Position numbers and translations under genes: made by a program. The notes under the pieces are model-generated. The model did no database searches, was not told where the DNA came from, and worked only from the letters and a program-made list of their open reading frames with translations. From Arachis hypogaea (taxonomy: Eukaryota; Streptophyta; Magnoliopsida; Fabales; Fabaceae), in the NCBI RefSeq assembly GCF_003086295.3, contig NC_092045.1, positions 91,650,693 to 91,714,692 of the forward strand: a stretch of 64,000 bases of DNA, in the 5' to 3' direction. Below are positions 46,901-59,434 of this stretch, one piece after another. How positions within the stretch are numbered: the first letter of the stretch is position 1; each line of letters opens with the position of its first letter.

Positions 46901-47692
46901 AAGAATGTTGAAAGGGGCATAAATCTCCGTCTTTTCTTGGACATCTCTAGCTGCTGCAATAATCTCAGGAGCAACTTCTTCAACTTTCTCAGTCTTGTTA
47001 ACTGCACAAAGCACTTCAAAGAGTACCCCTGCAGTTTGGTATGCTTTACCAAGCTGTGCTCTGCAACAACAAAGAGTTTAATTTTCAGTTCAAAGGAGAC
47101 CAACCAGTTAGTTTAGTGAAAAGGTTAATAACATATAATAAATTAAGGGTGTGCATGGACCTGTCAGCTTGTTCTCCTTGGTCAAGAGCTCTAACATAGT
47201 GCTCATAGTATTGTTGATAATAGGCCTGGATTTCCCTTGCATCTGTCTTCTTAACTCGGGAGGCAAGACTTGTCGCATTGTCCTACACACATGCATGCGC
47301 ATATTTTCACTTCCATACAAATATAACGAGAAACTCAACCATTTTTAATATTTTGTCATTATTTAACTAACATAATTATTAAATTATTTTTAATAGATAA
47401 ATTTTATTAATTTATGTATATAAATTTTAAAAAATATATGAATTAATTATATTAATTTATATGTATAAAAATTTTAAAAAATATGAATATAAATTATACA
47501 TTTTTATATATAAAATATTATAAATTATTATGGACTAAAAATAATATTTACTAATTATGTAACTGTACATAATATATAAATAGTAAATTAAAACATAACT
47601 ATTATGAGAAATCAAGGCGTGCAAAATTATATTAATAATAATGTATATTTTTTGTCAATTTATGTATACAAATTCTGTTTAATACGAATGTA

Positions 47693-47742
<50 letters not shown>

Positions 47743-48912
47743 CATTTGATAAAATAATAAAAATTTAATATTTTATTCAATTTTCGCATTCCTTTTGTAT
47801 TTAGCTTTTCCATTTCTAATTGTATTATTAGGGTGGAGCCACATAATGACACATTATATAATTTTATATGTAAATTTTAATTTAATATTTTTTTAAATTT
47901 TATTTTAATTTTATTTTATTATATACATATTTTTTACCCCTTTTAATATTTCATCTACTTCCGTCCCTATGTATTATTATTACCACTCATGTTATTTATC
48001 CAAACCAAAAAAATAAATTTATACAAATAACTAACGGTATATTATTATATTAATAAACATAACTAATTTTAAAATTTATTAGTTAAAAAATTATCTAAAT
48101 ACACGAATCTACTTAGATGATCATATTCATATAAAATGCTTTATATATTAAAAGTTTATTTGTGTGCACTTTAAAAAAAAAAATTAAGTGGTCTTTTCTT
48201 ATAAAAAAATAAAAAAATAAAAATAATTTAACATTTGGATATTTTACATAAAAATAATTTTTATCTATTACTTATTTTTAAATATAATAATATAAAAGTA
48301 TTATTTATTTATTATATTAAAATATATTTTTCTAAAATAAAAAAAATAAACATATGAGAATTGTAATTTTTTTAAAAAATATATTTTTTTAATAATTTTA
48401 ATTTTACTTAAAAATTTACCAAATACACTAAATTTTTATGAAAAAATTAATTAAAATTTTTATTTTAGTTTAATAACATCCAAAAATATCCTAAAATTTA
48501 AACTTTAAAAACACGTACGTACCCTCTCCAAACGTTGAAGTAACAGCGTCTTAAACTGCCTCACACCACGCCCGCTGGAGCTCTGATCCAACCTGTGTGC
48601 CTTCTCAAACGCATAGAATCGACCTTCATAACAAAAAAGTAACAACCAATTTTAATTTTGAATTCCACCAACGCTAATTATGATTTATCTGTAATTAATT
48701 AAGTCGAAGGTTATTAACGCACATAGATAAGCAACCCTAGGGCGCTCGCTTTCGATTTCATTGGCGACACGTAGGATGGGCGCGATGGAGGCGAGTGACG
48801 ACGGCACTACGACATCATCGTCAAACACCTCCGTCGAGAACGTTGTCATGGCTGCACTCCTCGACGGCCGCCGTACCAGCGTCTGCGGAGCCGCCGGCTC
48901 GAGATTCGACAT
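37165..48912 (-). CDS. CALS5: Callose synthase 5 (glucan synthase-like 2), roughly 40 exons
   Basis: It encodes plasma-membrane 1,3-beta-glucan synthase, which makes callose from UDP-glucose. CalS5/GSL2 in Arabidopsis builds the callose wall around meiocytes and tetrads and is needed for pollen exine. ATG 48912 opens [20 protein letters not shown]. Exon 1 is 48723-48912, exon 2 is 48523-48623, exon 3 starts at 47282 after a 1240-bp intron, and the last exon is 37165-37395, ending [15 protein letters not shown]. Hallmarks in order: [147 protein letters not shown] block, and many C-terminal membrane segments. Several blocks match CalS5 over other paralogues, from memory. No frameshift was found in the exons I read. 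About 1,900 aa is expected. Confidence 0.93.
43859..43936. repeat. (TA)n microsatellite in a CALS5 intron
   Basis: About 75 bp of nearly pure TA between two coding exons of the callose synthase gene. Likely length-polymorphic. Confidence 0.95.
47283..48522 (-). other. Long A/T-rich intron 2 of CALS5 (1240 bp)
   Basis: The donor GGTACGTACG follows exon 2 at 48523. The acceptor GTGTGTAG precedes exon 3 at 47282. It is the longest intron of the gene, very A/T-rich, with a (TA)n run at 47699-47739. No insertion with clear ends was found inside. Confidence 0.8.
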
Positions 48913-49440
48913 CTCTGTCGACCTCCTCACCCCTCCCTCTTTCTAATTTCACCTCTTAGTCTCCCCCCTGCATCATCAAAATCAGTAATATTCATCATCA
49001 TATCAAAACCTAACCGTTAATTACCTTCTTGCATGCATGCACGTACTTATATTAATTAACTAAGATCATTATAATTAAGAACAAATTAAATAATGTAGGC
49101 ACCTATTATGAGTTCAGGGATGAAACACTCCAAAAAGAGAGTAAAAAAAGAAGAGAAAATGGATTTCGAGTTTTCAGAAGAGACGCTGAAGAGGTGTTCC
49201 CCGCTGCACGCTTCTATTAAGGTATTATTATTATTATGGTGTGAACTGTGAAGAATAAAGACGAAAAATAGAGAGACAGAAGCACAGACACAGAGAGAGA
49301 TGTGACACGTGGCATCATGGGGGAGAGTGATGACTAGCTGTAAGAGCGTCAAAGAGTAGTAATGATTGGAAGAGCAGAGTTTTCGGAGGAGAAGCGCCAA
49401 AAATATACAAATATAATGCTTAGCTTGCGTGAAACGAACT
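48913..49440 (-). promoter_or_regulatory. Probable CALS5 5' UTR with leader intron
   Basis: On the - strand ACTCATAATAG/GTGCCTAC (near 49103) looks like a donor. TTGATGATGCAG followed by GGGGGAGACTAAG (near 48969) looks like an acceptor, so a leader intron of about 130 bp is likely. The frame at 49086-49400 has no family resemblance and probably represents leader or promoter. Confidence 0.4.
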
Positions 49441-50504
49441 TGACAACTACGAAGCTCTTCTACGGTTATGGCGGTAATAATGTGTTGTTATATATGTTGT
49501 TGCATGACACCTCAAAAATATTAATAAGCGACTAAGATTAAGGAGCTGCTTTCAGTAATACCATGTAACGTAGAAAGACTTTAAAAAGTAGAAAACAACT
49601 CATATCAAAATTGTAGGTTTACTGATATTACGGTTCATACAAAAATTGATTTGTTTTTGAAAAGTGATTCATTATTTGAATCGAATCGGGCTGGTTGATT
49701 TTCTTGTCATATTGCAAGTAATCGTTTCTATAAATAAACCCACTTTTCGGTAAAACTGTCACATGATAACTGTGAGTTATTGAACTTGTATTTTTAGTTC
49801 TTTTACGTAAGATAATTCTATTTATCTTCATGTGAATAGCCAAACAATAATGCACATTTAATTTTAAAATGAATTATAGTAGTTATTTATATAGAGATGT
49901 TTCATATAAAGATGAGAGTAAAGACCTTGGCTTCTAATCATTTTTTAAATTATAAGTCGATTTTTGTCCCAACAAAAGGATATTTTGACTTTCAGTATTT
50001 TTATTGAATCTTTACAAATTATTAATAAATTTATTTTTAAAAAATTCTTTTACTAATAATAGTTAAATAAAAAAAGATTATTACAGAAAGTAATGTTGCA
50101 AAGAAGAAATAATAATTGCAGTATATAAATCTTTTAAAAAAATAGCATCACACAAAAAATTACAACATAAGAAAATGATAACATTAATAGTGTTAGTGTT
50201 GATAACGGTATATGAGATAATAATAATGATAAGGTATAATTGTATAGAGGTTTAAAGAGCTGATATAGTTGCTAAATAAAGAAAGGATCAGTTATGATTG
50301 GAGTAAAATCTCAACTTAATTTCTATCCATTTTTTCGAAGGATAAGCTGAACCTTGTCAAAAAAAGAAGTACCACTTTGTTTTTATTTTCAGTAGTCGTG
50401 AGACACGGCGGTCTTTCCGTCATCTCTAGTATTAAAATCTGATGGAATCTATTTACGTGTCACTTAACGATGATGATGTGTTAATGGGTTATTTGTTAAG
50501 TATC
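49441..50504. other. A/T-rich intergenic DNA upstream of CALS5
   Basis: No gene or repeat boundary recognised. It would include the distal CALS5 promoter. Confidence 0.45.
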
Positions 50505-50702
50505 AAATGCGTGAGCATCATTCATAGCTTTTCTACATGATTTATATGGTGACTAATTAATTTTTTAAAAGATTTAAGTGATTTACACTCTATTAGATAC
50601 TATTTTCAATCGTTGTTGCATTACATTGTTTATAGGTAGCATTTGGACGAAAAAACGTGGAAAAATGCTTAAAGAAGAAGCTCACTATCCCTTTCTGATA
50701 AG

Positions 50703-50930
50703 GTAGCGCTAAACGCCACTGGCGCTTAGCGCCGGGTCACACGAACTTCCCATTCTTCTCTGGATAGGTGGCGCTAAACGCCACATCACCAACGTTTAAC
50801 GCCGGGTCTTTGGAAAGTGTGTGTGGCCTTGTAAGATAGGTGGCACTAAACGCCACAACCCGGCGTTTAGCGCCGAGCCCCTGGATTTGAGTGCAATATT
50901 TTTTGGATAGGTGGCGCTAAACGCCACATC
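50703..50930. repeat. GGCGCTNAACGCC palindrome array in the W LTR
   Basis: TGGCGCTAAACGCCA recurs four times (from 50703, 50768, 50838, 50910), with GGCGTTTAGCGCC or GGCGCTTAGCGCC partners between. The offset from the LTR start (about 200-430 bp) matches the arrays in the other LTRs. Confidence 0.85.
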
Positions 50931-51555
50931 ACCCACAAGGTCACTACGACCCCCTTTGTGAGGGGCACCCCTTCTCCCGAAGTTACAGGGCTATTTTGCC
51001 AAGTTTCTTAGAGAGAGTTGTCTCGCGTCCCTAGGTATTCTCTACCTACCCGCCGGTGTCAGTTTCGGGTATAGGTACCCTTTTGTTGAAGGTCGTTTGA
51101 GCTTTTCCTTGGAGTATGGCATGGGCTACTTTAGTGTCGTAGCACCTGGTACTCGAACATTGACTTGAGGCATTTTCTCTACCCCTTCTTATCCTGAAAA
51201 AGCAAGGACCCATTTAGCGCCGGGAGTGAAACCTGGAGTGGTCCCATGCACATCAACAATCATATGAAAGGCAATGGATTTGATTCTTTAATCAAATAAA
51301 CAAATAGAAAAGATATGATTAGGGTTAGTTAGTTTTATTTTTTTATTAATTAGGATTTGATATAAAAGGAGAAAAAATTTGCCCTACAGGCTCTTCTCTC
51401 TTCTCCGCTTTGACACTTTTTAGTTTTACACACTTTTACACTTTAAGATTTTTTCTACACCATGAGTCATTAAACTTCCAATGTTAAGGTTAGGAGTTCT
51501 GTTTACTTTAATGGATTAATACTATTTGTTCTTCTACTCTTGAGTAATGGATTGA

Positions 51556-54500
51556 TGATACGTGGTCAAGAGGACATTTTCGTCATCTTAGAGCTAAGGG
51601 ATGGAATGATAATGTTGTCATATTCAAGGATCTGAATTCTAGAAGAATTGTGTTATGCCAGTCTTGAACATCAAGAAGACCAAGAGTCCATATCAAAAAC
51701 AGTGGTGCTAAATGGGCAACAATTCATAAGACCCATTGGGCTATGACAAGACAACAAGAAGCTCAATAAAACTTTTCAAATTCAATGGAAGGCATAATTT
51801 TTATTAATTTTCAAATTTTTAGTAATTTATTTTCAATTTATTTTGCTGTCAGAGTTTGTTAGAAGATTTGAATCACTTCTGATTTGCTTAATAGTATTGT
51901 TAGGGATTTTAAATTTAGATCAAATCTAATATAATCTAATAAGATCAAATCTGATTTAAATTAGTTATTATATCTTTAGAATTTTAAAATTTAAATCAAA
52001 TCTGATATAATCTAATAAGATCAAATCTGATTTAAATTAGTTATCTTATCTTTAGGAGATTTAAATTAAGTTATCTTATCTTATCTTTTAGTTAGTTTAT
52101 TAGGAGTATATTTAAACACATCTGGTGAGACCATTTGGGATAACTTTTGATGAATAAAATTTCTTTAGTGCTTTTTGCACATTTTTTTAGTGTGATTAAG
52201 TAAGGCGAGTGATTTGCTTCGCTTGTTGCATAGAGAAAATTGAGTGATTCAATTTTCATCCCTCTGATCTAGGTTGTCAAGGACAAGTTCTTTGAAGGTC
52301 TAGTAGGGAATCCTTTTCGGTGACCTAGGTTGCTAAGAACAGGTATCTTAGAGGTCTAGTAGGAAACCACATTTATCTATCCTATTAAATCCTTATCATC
52401 TGGTATCAGTTATAGATTGTAGGTAAATTCTTATTTATCTACACGTTACATGGGTCTTGTTTAATCTCTTTTTTTTCTCTTTAATTTTTGCAAATTTACA
52501 TTAGAGTCCAAAAAAAAAACCAAAAAAACAAAAAGACTTGCAAAAAAAATGATTGCGTATTACGATAGTGATGATGAAGGAAGCTCATATGCGAAAAAGT
52601 GTTATCAGTTTTAAATCCCTACATTCAAAGAGAGGAATGATCCTGAAGCGTATTTTAGATGGGAAAGGAAGGTGGAATCGATTTTTTCAAACTACATCCT
52701 TTCAGAGGAAAAGAAGGTTCAACTGGTACAAGCCAATTTTTCTGATGCTACCCGTATATGGTGGACTGAATTAGGAAGATCTAGAAGACGGTACAAAAAG
52801 AACCCGATTTGTAGCTGGGAGAAGATGAAGAAAATCATGAGGAGCCAGTTTGTGCCATCATCATACCACACGAGGAATCCAGCTGTACCATCATCTTACC
52901 ACAATGAATTTTTTGGAAGATTTTATAAGTTGCAACAAGGTTCACAATCAGTGATGGAGTACCACAAGAAGTTTTTATATTTGATGGACAAGGCTAATAT
53001 CAAAAGGAGTCCTGAGGTTCTGATGGACCAATTTTTGTTTGAATTACGTGAAGAACTTGCAGATAACGTCCAACGTTACCGTTACGCAACCATGGAGGAT
53101 TTGGTCAAATTGGCCATTGACTGGGAGCAGGTGCAACAAATGATAGATCGCCATAAGAAGAGGATTTCTTCTACACCTATCTTTTATTCTTCTTCAAAGT
53201 TAGAGATGGAAGAATCTGTTGAGTATGCTGTAGGTGGTGATGTATTCTTGGAAGATTCAAACGTGCAGAATTTCTCAACTGAGTCCTTGGGATGTGAGCA
53301 ATTTGAAAAATATGAGAGAAAAGAAATTGAAAAAGAGAGTGAGTGCTTGAGTGAAAAGAATCCATGTTTGTTTGAAAGCGAGAATTTTGAGAGAAAAGAT
53401 GAGAATTTTGAGCGAGAGGAGTCAATGAGCGAAAAAGAAACTGAGAGCAGTAAACACACTTGTGAGAGAGATCTAGAAAATTCTAGCTTAGACAAGAGTG
53501 CATTAGTATCATTGAATTCCACAGAGTCCTTAATTTTTCATACATCTAATCATAAAATTTCTAGTACTTTTATATCAACTCTTACAAGCTTTGTAGATTC
53601 ACTGGTCAATTATGGAGGCATTAATATGGATGAAAGAGAAGAAAGACAAATTGCACAATTTGGACAAGATTGTGAAAAGATGGTTGGAAAGATTGAACTT
53701 GCACACATGAGGGACATAGCTATAATTCAGTGGATAGAGAAGAGCCATCAAACAATGGTATTTGAACCCGGAGATTGGGTTTGGATTCCTTGGAAGGACG
53801 AAGAGCATCTCATTCAAGATTCGAGGACGAATCTTTTTGAAGAGGAAGAGAATGATACGTGGTCAGGAGGACATTTTCATCATCTTAGAGCTAAGGGATG
53901 GAATGATAATCTTGTCATATTCAAGGATCTAAATTCTAAAAGAATTGTGTCATGCCAGTCTTGGACATCAAGAAGACTAAGAGTCCGTCTCAAAAACAGT
54001 GGTGCTGAAAGAGCAACAATTCATAAGGCCCGTTGGGCTATGACAAGACAACAAGAAGTTCCAATAAAGTTTTTCAAATTCAATGGGAGGCATAATTTTT
54101 ATTAATTTTTGAAATTTTAGTAATTTATTTTAAATTTGTTTTGCTGTCAGAGTTTGTTAGAAGATTTGAATTTCTTCTGATTTTCTTAGTAGTATTTTTA
54201 GGGATTTTAAATTTAGATCAAATCTGATCTAATCTAATAAGATCAAATCTGATTTAAATTAGTTATCATATCTTTAGGATTTTAAAATTTAAATCAAATC
54301 TGATCTAATCCAATAAGATCAAATCTGATTTAAATTAGTTATCTTATCTTTAGGAGATTTAAATTAAGTTATCTTATCTTATCTTTTAGTTAGTTTGTTA
54401 GGAGCCTATTTAAACACCTCTGGTGAGACCATTTGGGATAACTTTTGATGAATAAAATTTCTTTAGTGCTTTATGCACGTTTTTTTAGTGTGATTAGGTG

Positions 54501-54696
54501 AGGTGAGTGATTTTCTTCGCTTGTTGCATGGAGAAAATTGAGTGATTTAATTTTCATCCCTCTGATCTAGGTTGTCAAGGACAAGTTCTTTAAAGGTCTA
54601 AGAGAAAATCCTTTTCGATGACCTAGGTTGCTAAGAACAAGTATCTTAGATGTCTAGTAGGAAACCCCATTTATCTATCCTTTTAAATCCTTATCA
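51556..54696 (+). mobile_element. Element Z: short gag-only LTR retrotransposon inside the W LTR
   Basis: The LTRs are 51556-52398 and 53853-54696 (843 and 844 bp, TGATACGTGG...CTTATCA). The flanks ATTGA and ATTAA match at 4 of 5 bases, probably a mutated target duplication. The primer site TGGTATCAG at 52401 fits initiator tRNA-Met. The internal region is only about 1.45 kb and holds a gag frame joined to the last residues of a pol frame. Reverse transcriptase and integrase are missing. The LTRs differ by several percent, more than those of Y, so the insertion is older. Confidence 0.87.
52549..54105 (+). pseudogene. gag: Gag joined to pol tail of element Z, one premature stop
   Basis: ATG 52549 opens MIAYYDSDDEGSSYAKKCYQF, then one in-frame TAA (52612-52614) interrupts what is otherwise IPTFKERNDPEAYFRWERKVES, a standard plant gag start. 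From 52615 the frame stays open for nearly 500 codons. The gag domain (SWEKMKKIMRSQFVPSSYH, GSQSVMEYHKKFLYLMDKANI) covers the first third. A Glu/Ser-rich stretch follows. FEPGDWVWIPWKDE...DSRTNLFEEEENDT resembles the end of a gypsy pol protein. The frame then runs about 85 codons into the 3' LTR. An internal deletion therefore fused gag to the pol tail in frame. Confidence 0.8.
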
Positions 54697-55355
54697 ATTA
54701 ATTTCTGTTTAAGATTTGGTTTCGTTCTTCATCCTACAGATTGAGTATATTGGAAAATAACTCTAATCTACATTGAATTTCTTTGAATCTTGGAAAAGTT
54801 AAATACTTGAATCAAAGCTTAACCCCTTTTCTCACAATTCTTCAATTCTCTGAATTTAATGTGATACGCAACATATAATCGAATTATTTCTTGGTTCTTA
54901 GGGATTGTGTGGCTTATAAATCAGAATTTGAACTTAATCTTTTAACACAATTGATTGATCAAGAAATTGACAGTTGGTTGGGTTAGAAAAGATTGAATTG
55001 TCAAGGAATTGAAATTCATTCACCTAGGGTTTGCCATGAACTAAATCTTTGCATGATCAAGGTAGTTGACAATGATTGTTAATTCGAAAACTTAAACATC
55101 TCCAAAGTCTTATCTCTCTTCTCATATTATTCTCTCACATGTTTATTATTTGTATCCTTCAATTCACTGTCTTCTATACTATTTGATATTCAAAACTCTT
55201 ACTTTTCACTTGTCTAACTAGAATAATTAGTCAACCATTACTTGCTTAATCCGTTAATCCTCACGGGATCGATACTCATTCACTATGAGTTTATTACTTG
55301 ATACGACCTGGTGCACTTGTCGGTAGTTTATGGTGTAAAATCTGCATCAAGTTTT

Positions 55356-55375
55356 TGGCGCCGTTGCCGAAGATT
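55356..55375 (+). other. Primer-binding site of element W
   Basis: TGGCGCCGTTGCCGAAGATT lies 6 bp after the LTR end and differs from the Y primer site at two positions. Solo LTR C begins 4 bp further on, at 55379. Confidence 0.85.
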
Positions 55376-56861
55376 AACTGACACCCAAAATTTTTTGAAA
55401 ATCTTATAATGCGTTAATTTCAATTTATTTATTCATTAAAAACCTTAATTTCAGAAATTATTTTATTAAAGATAATTAAATAAAGTTTCGATAATTAAAT
55501 TAAAAATTTTATTTAAATTTATAATTAATGGATAATTTTCTATATTTAAATTATAAAATTTGATAGTTACAAAATAATAAGAATTTTATAGATTTAGATT
55601 AAATAATTGAGATTTTGAAACCTAACCCTTTTGGTTCTATAATAATATCATTTATATAGAATTATTGCCAACTCGTATATATAATGTAAATGGCGGTGCA
55701 TAATAAAATCACAAGACAAGACAAATAAAACCCAAACTTATCATAGGGAAACATTGCAATTGCATTTATCTCAGCACTTTAGACATTTTCAATCATCCAA
55801 AAGGTCCACTTCTTCAATTTTCAATTTGTACTTAGTATATATAAATCATCACAACTATTATATACAAACTAAACATAAAAGAAAAAAGGGGAAAGTGGAA
55901 CGGGGAGAAAGGAAGGAGAGGGAAAGGGGACGCGTGAGAGAGAGAGTTCACAGAGGAGAAGAAGAGCGCGCCGGTCAGGGAGGGGCTATTGTCTTGCCGC
56001 CACCATGCTCTGCCCTGTCTTGCATCGCCACTACGCCATAGATCTGCCTTGAAGCCGCCATCCCGAATTAGAATTGAGGTGAGAGAGAGAGTCCCGAAGG
56101 ATGAGGGAATCGCGCGTTGCCACCGCGCCCAGTCGCATTCTCATCGTGAAGCCCATGTCACCACGAGCCCAAACGAGAGAGAGGAGACGCAGGCCTAAAC
56201 CTCGACGAGCTGGGAAGAACCACTGTGCCGTTGTCGTGGACACCGTCATTGCCGCCATTGCTGGTAACTATAAGTGGAACCCCTGTCGTCTCGATAAGCA
56301 TTTCGTTCTGGAACTTCTGAAATTGGTATTCTGTTATGTTTGGTTAAAGATTCTGAGATTTTGGTAACATAGGATCAATTCTTGGTTGTTGCATGTAGCG
56401 ATTGGAGTTGCCGTTGTGCTGCAAGGGTGGAATGGGCTGTGGTTGTGGCTGCCGAGATTGTAAGCCAAGAGAAAACGGAGCTTGTCGCGTAATTAAGTCG
56501 CGATCGAGGTAGAGAGTTTCCTTAAACTCATTTTATTTTCGAGAATTGTTATAAATCGATATTGATGCAAAAATATATTTTTGGTGATTACATGAGTCTT
56601 ATGAATTGACTTGAGTTGCCTTTAACGGATGTAAATGCCTGTTTCAACGGTTTATTGATTCATGGAAGATGTTTAGTCGGGTTTGTACTTGGTTTAAGGT
56701 TGTTACGATGATGATTGGATTGTGATTGTTTTTTATTATTGAGTTGAAAAGTTGGTTTGATTAAATACTATGAAAAGTTATTTTCCCGGTTTGAAGTTAA
56801 TTTGATATTGAAAAGGAACCGATATTGGAAATGGGTTTTGTTGATTTATCGGATATGATTT

Positions 56862-57868
56862 TGACGCCAGGATGTCGCTTGAGTCACCAATCTTGGCAAG
56901 GTTAACAACTTCACTATGGTGAAAGTAGCCATAAACCCACCTTGGTTGGACAAGCCAAGGATGCACCTCTTACTCTCAAAGAGCCTAGAGGAAAATAAGC
57001 ACACAACTTATTTCATATTTAAAAATAAACTTCAACTCTATTTCATAAATAAAAGGTACATGAGTTATTTATACTAGTAGAAGAAGGAAAAGCCTTTATA
57101 ACTTAGACGATATAGGACTAAAACGTAACACAAAGTTCACTATCCTAAACAATATGGGACTTGTATTCCCTTATTACAATTAACTAATATAATTAACCTA
57201 CTAACTCTACTTGCTCCTGCATCATTCTCCCTGGGTTGAAAGAACTCTTACATGAAAAGACTTGTGAAAGCAGATGATCGATCTCATTGATGAATCCACA
57301 CCAAAAGATTGATCGACCTCATTGATGAATCCACACTAAAAGATCATATTAGTGACTCCACACCAAAGACCCGCACTCATAAATCAGATAAATTTTACAA
57401 GATCCGTAGTAGTAGACGATCTTATTGACAAATCTACACCAAAAGATCCTATTAGCGAATCAACGCCAAAAACCTGCACCACAAATCAAATAAAATTCTA
57501 CTAAAGCAAGGTGAAGGCCACAAGGACCGACCTTGCTCTGATACCAGACTGACGTCGGAACGTCGCTTGGGTCACCAATCTTGCCGAGATTAACAACCCC
57601 ACTATGGTGAAAGTAGCCATAAACCCACATTGGTTGGCCAAGACAAGAATGCACCTCTTACTCTCAAAGAGCCTAGAGAAAAATAAGCACACAGCTTATT
57701 TCATATTCAAAAATAAACTTCAACTGTATCTCAAAGCCTTCATAACTTAGATGATGTGGGACTAAAACATAACACAAAGTTCACTATCCTAAACAATATG
57801 GGACTTGTATTCCCTTATTACAATTAACTAATATAATTAACCTACTAATTTTACTTGCTCCTGCGTCA
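56862..57868 (-). mobile_element. TRIM-like miniature LTR retrotransposon, about 1.0 kb
   Basis: The LTRs are 56862-57224 (363 bp) and 57550-57868 (319 bp), starting TGACG and ending ATCA or GTCA. The right copy lacks about 44 bp. On the - strand TGGTATCAGAGC (57546-57535) follows the 5' LTR as an initiator-tRNA-Met primer site, and CCCAGGGAGAA precedes the 3' LTR as a purine tract. The flanks GATTT and GATTC match at 4 of 5 bases. The 325-bp interior has no coding capacity but contains repeated GATC...ACACCAAAAGATC units. Confidence 0.87.
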
Positions 57869-58541
57869 GATTCTAAGATTTGAAAATGACTTTTGGTATT
57901 GAGATTAGTTTGATTTATTGGAAATTGTTGTAAAGGATTTGAAAAAAATGGTTTGGTTGGGATCCAAGAAGGGTGGCAGAGTCCGAGTTTTAAAGGAGAT
58001 GCTGCCGAAATTTTATAAAACTCTGAGAATTTGCTTGAAGCATTCTTTAAAAAGAAAATTGGATTTAAGAATAATATTATTCGATTTCGATTTATTACAG
58101 AAAGAATTGTTTTAAGTTTGATTTGTTGAGGAAAGAAGTATGTTTCAAGTTTGAATTATTTCGAAAAAAATTATGTTTGAGTTTGATTGTTAAGAAAATA
58201 GTTACATATGTGATTTTGATTTATTAAGAAAAGCTTTATGTTCTGCATATGATTTATTAAGAAAAGATCATTCTTTGAGTTTCAATTTAGTAAGAAAAGA
58301 ATTATATTTTGAACGTGATTTGTTAAGAAATGAATTATGTTTGATTTGAAATTATTGATGAATGGAGTGAGAGGTGTGATGGGATGAATGCTGATGATAG
58401 AATGCGAATGAAGAATAATGAGGTTATGATCTTAACGTGTGACTTATGAATGGTTATGAATGAACTGGAATGAATATAGTAAATAATTCATGATTGAGGA
58501 TGTTTGATGATGAGTATATGTTTTCTCTCTAGTTGTAAGGG

Positions 58542-58622
58542 TGACAGGGCACCTACTCCCTCTAATGATGACAGGGCACATAATCCCTCTAATGGTGACA
58601 GGGCACGTATTCCTTTTGATGA
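58542..58622. repeat. 27-bp tandem repeat, three copies
   Basis: Units starting TGACAGGGCAC occur at 58542, 58569 and 58596, with a few substitutions. They lie within solo LTR C, just before a GTCGGGTT/AACCGAC hairpin (58670-58692). Confidence 0.9.
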
Positions 58623-59371
58623 TATTAATGCGCAACATAGAGACAGTGTCCGGGTTAGCTACTGGACATGTCGGGTTGGTTGTATAACCGACAAATGAGC
58701 TCATTAGCCATAGGACAGACATTCATCATATGCATTTGTATGCTTGCTTGAGTTTGAATTTGTTTGGATTTTCCTAATTGCTTAATTGTTATTAACTGCT
58801 ATCTGAGCTATTTGCTGTAACTGCTATCTATACCTGTGCTTTCCTTGTCTGTTTTGCCTGTTTGTTTCTGTTGTGGTACCTTGAGATTGGATATTGATGA
58901 TGAGATGATGATTTGATTGCTGGATTTGTTTGAGTTACTCGAGTTGGAGGCTATGATTGGTTTCTAATTGAGATTTTAGGAAAGTATGAAAAATCAAGCT
59001 GGTTCAGCATAGATTTATTGAACCAATGCTTGGAACAGATTGGTCATTCATACAGTCCAGGAAATTAATTACGATTCATTTATAAGAAAAGAAAGGTTTT
59101 GGTTTTCTTGATCTTTAAATATTGGTTTTAAAAAAAGGTTTTTGGATGTTTAGCTGTTGGTTTTTAAAGTTTTAAAGATTCATAAGACGAATGAATATTA
59201 CTGCCCTGAAATCAATTCTTCTCTTTATACGTATCTTCTTATGGCAATTCTTAAAACCTCTACTATAAGAACCCTTTCGAGGACGATGTTCTCACTCCCC
59301 TACAGAATTTCTTTTTCAGTGACAGGTTCAGGAAGCTTTACCGCAAAGCCACGGCCGACTATAGAGTTTTA

Positions 59372-59374
<3 letters not shown>

Positions 59375-59431
<57 letters not shown>
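59375..59431. repeat. (TA)n microsatellite
   Basis: About 57 bp of pure TA in solo LTR C. Confidence 0.97.

Positions 59432-59434
<3 letters not shown>

Larger units (their letters stand above)
50505..55349 (+). repeat. 5' LTR of gypsy-type element W, split by element Z
   Basis: The start (AAATGCGTGAGCATC) is an eroded form of the TGATGCGTGAGCATC start of X and E1. The end TCTGCATCA at 55349 is followed by the primer site TGGCGCCGTTGCCGAAGATT (55356-55375). The right part has CCTCACGGGATCGATAC and GGTGCACTTGTCGG, as in the other LTRs. Without Z the LTR is about 1.7 kb. The left boundary is approximate because no target duplication could be tested. Confidence 0.75.

Noticed and set aside
46508..47116. 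202-codon frame on the + strand
   Set aside because: It is antisense to well-supported CALS5 exons and has no family resemblance.
48913..48930. Longer N-terminus for CALS5
   Set aside because: The extra six codons begin with GTG, not ATG. The ATG at 48912 gives the start expected for CalS5.
49086..49400. 104-codon frame upstream of CALS5
   Set aside because: Low-complexity Ser/Leu/His-rich translation in a likely 5' leader; no homology recognised.
55754..56367. Arg-rich frames in solo LTR C
   Set aside because: Overlapping frames on both strands in a GC-rich leader-like region, no conserved domain.
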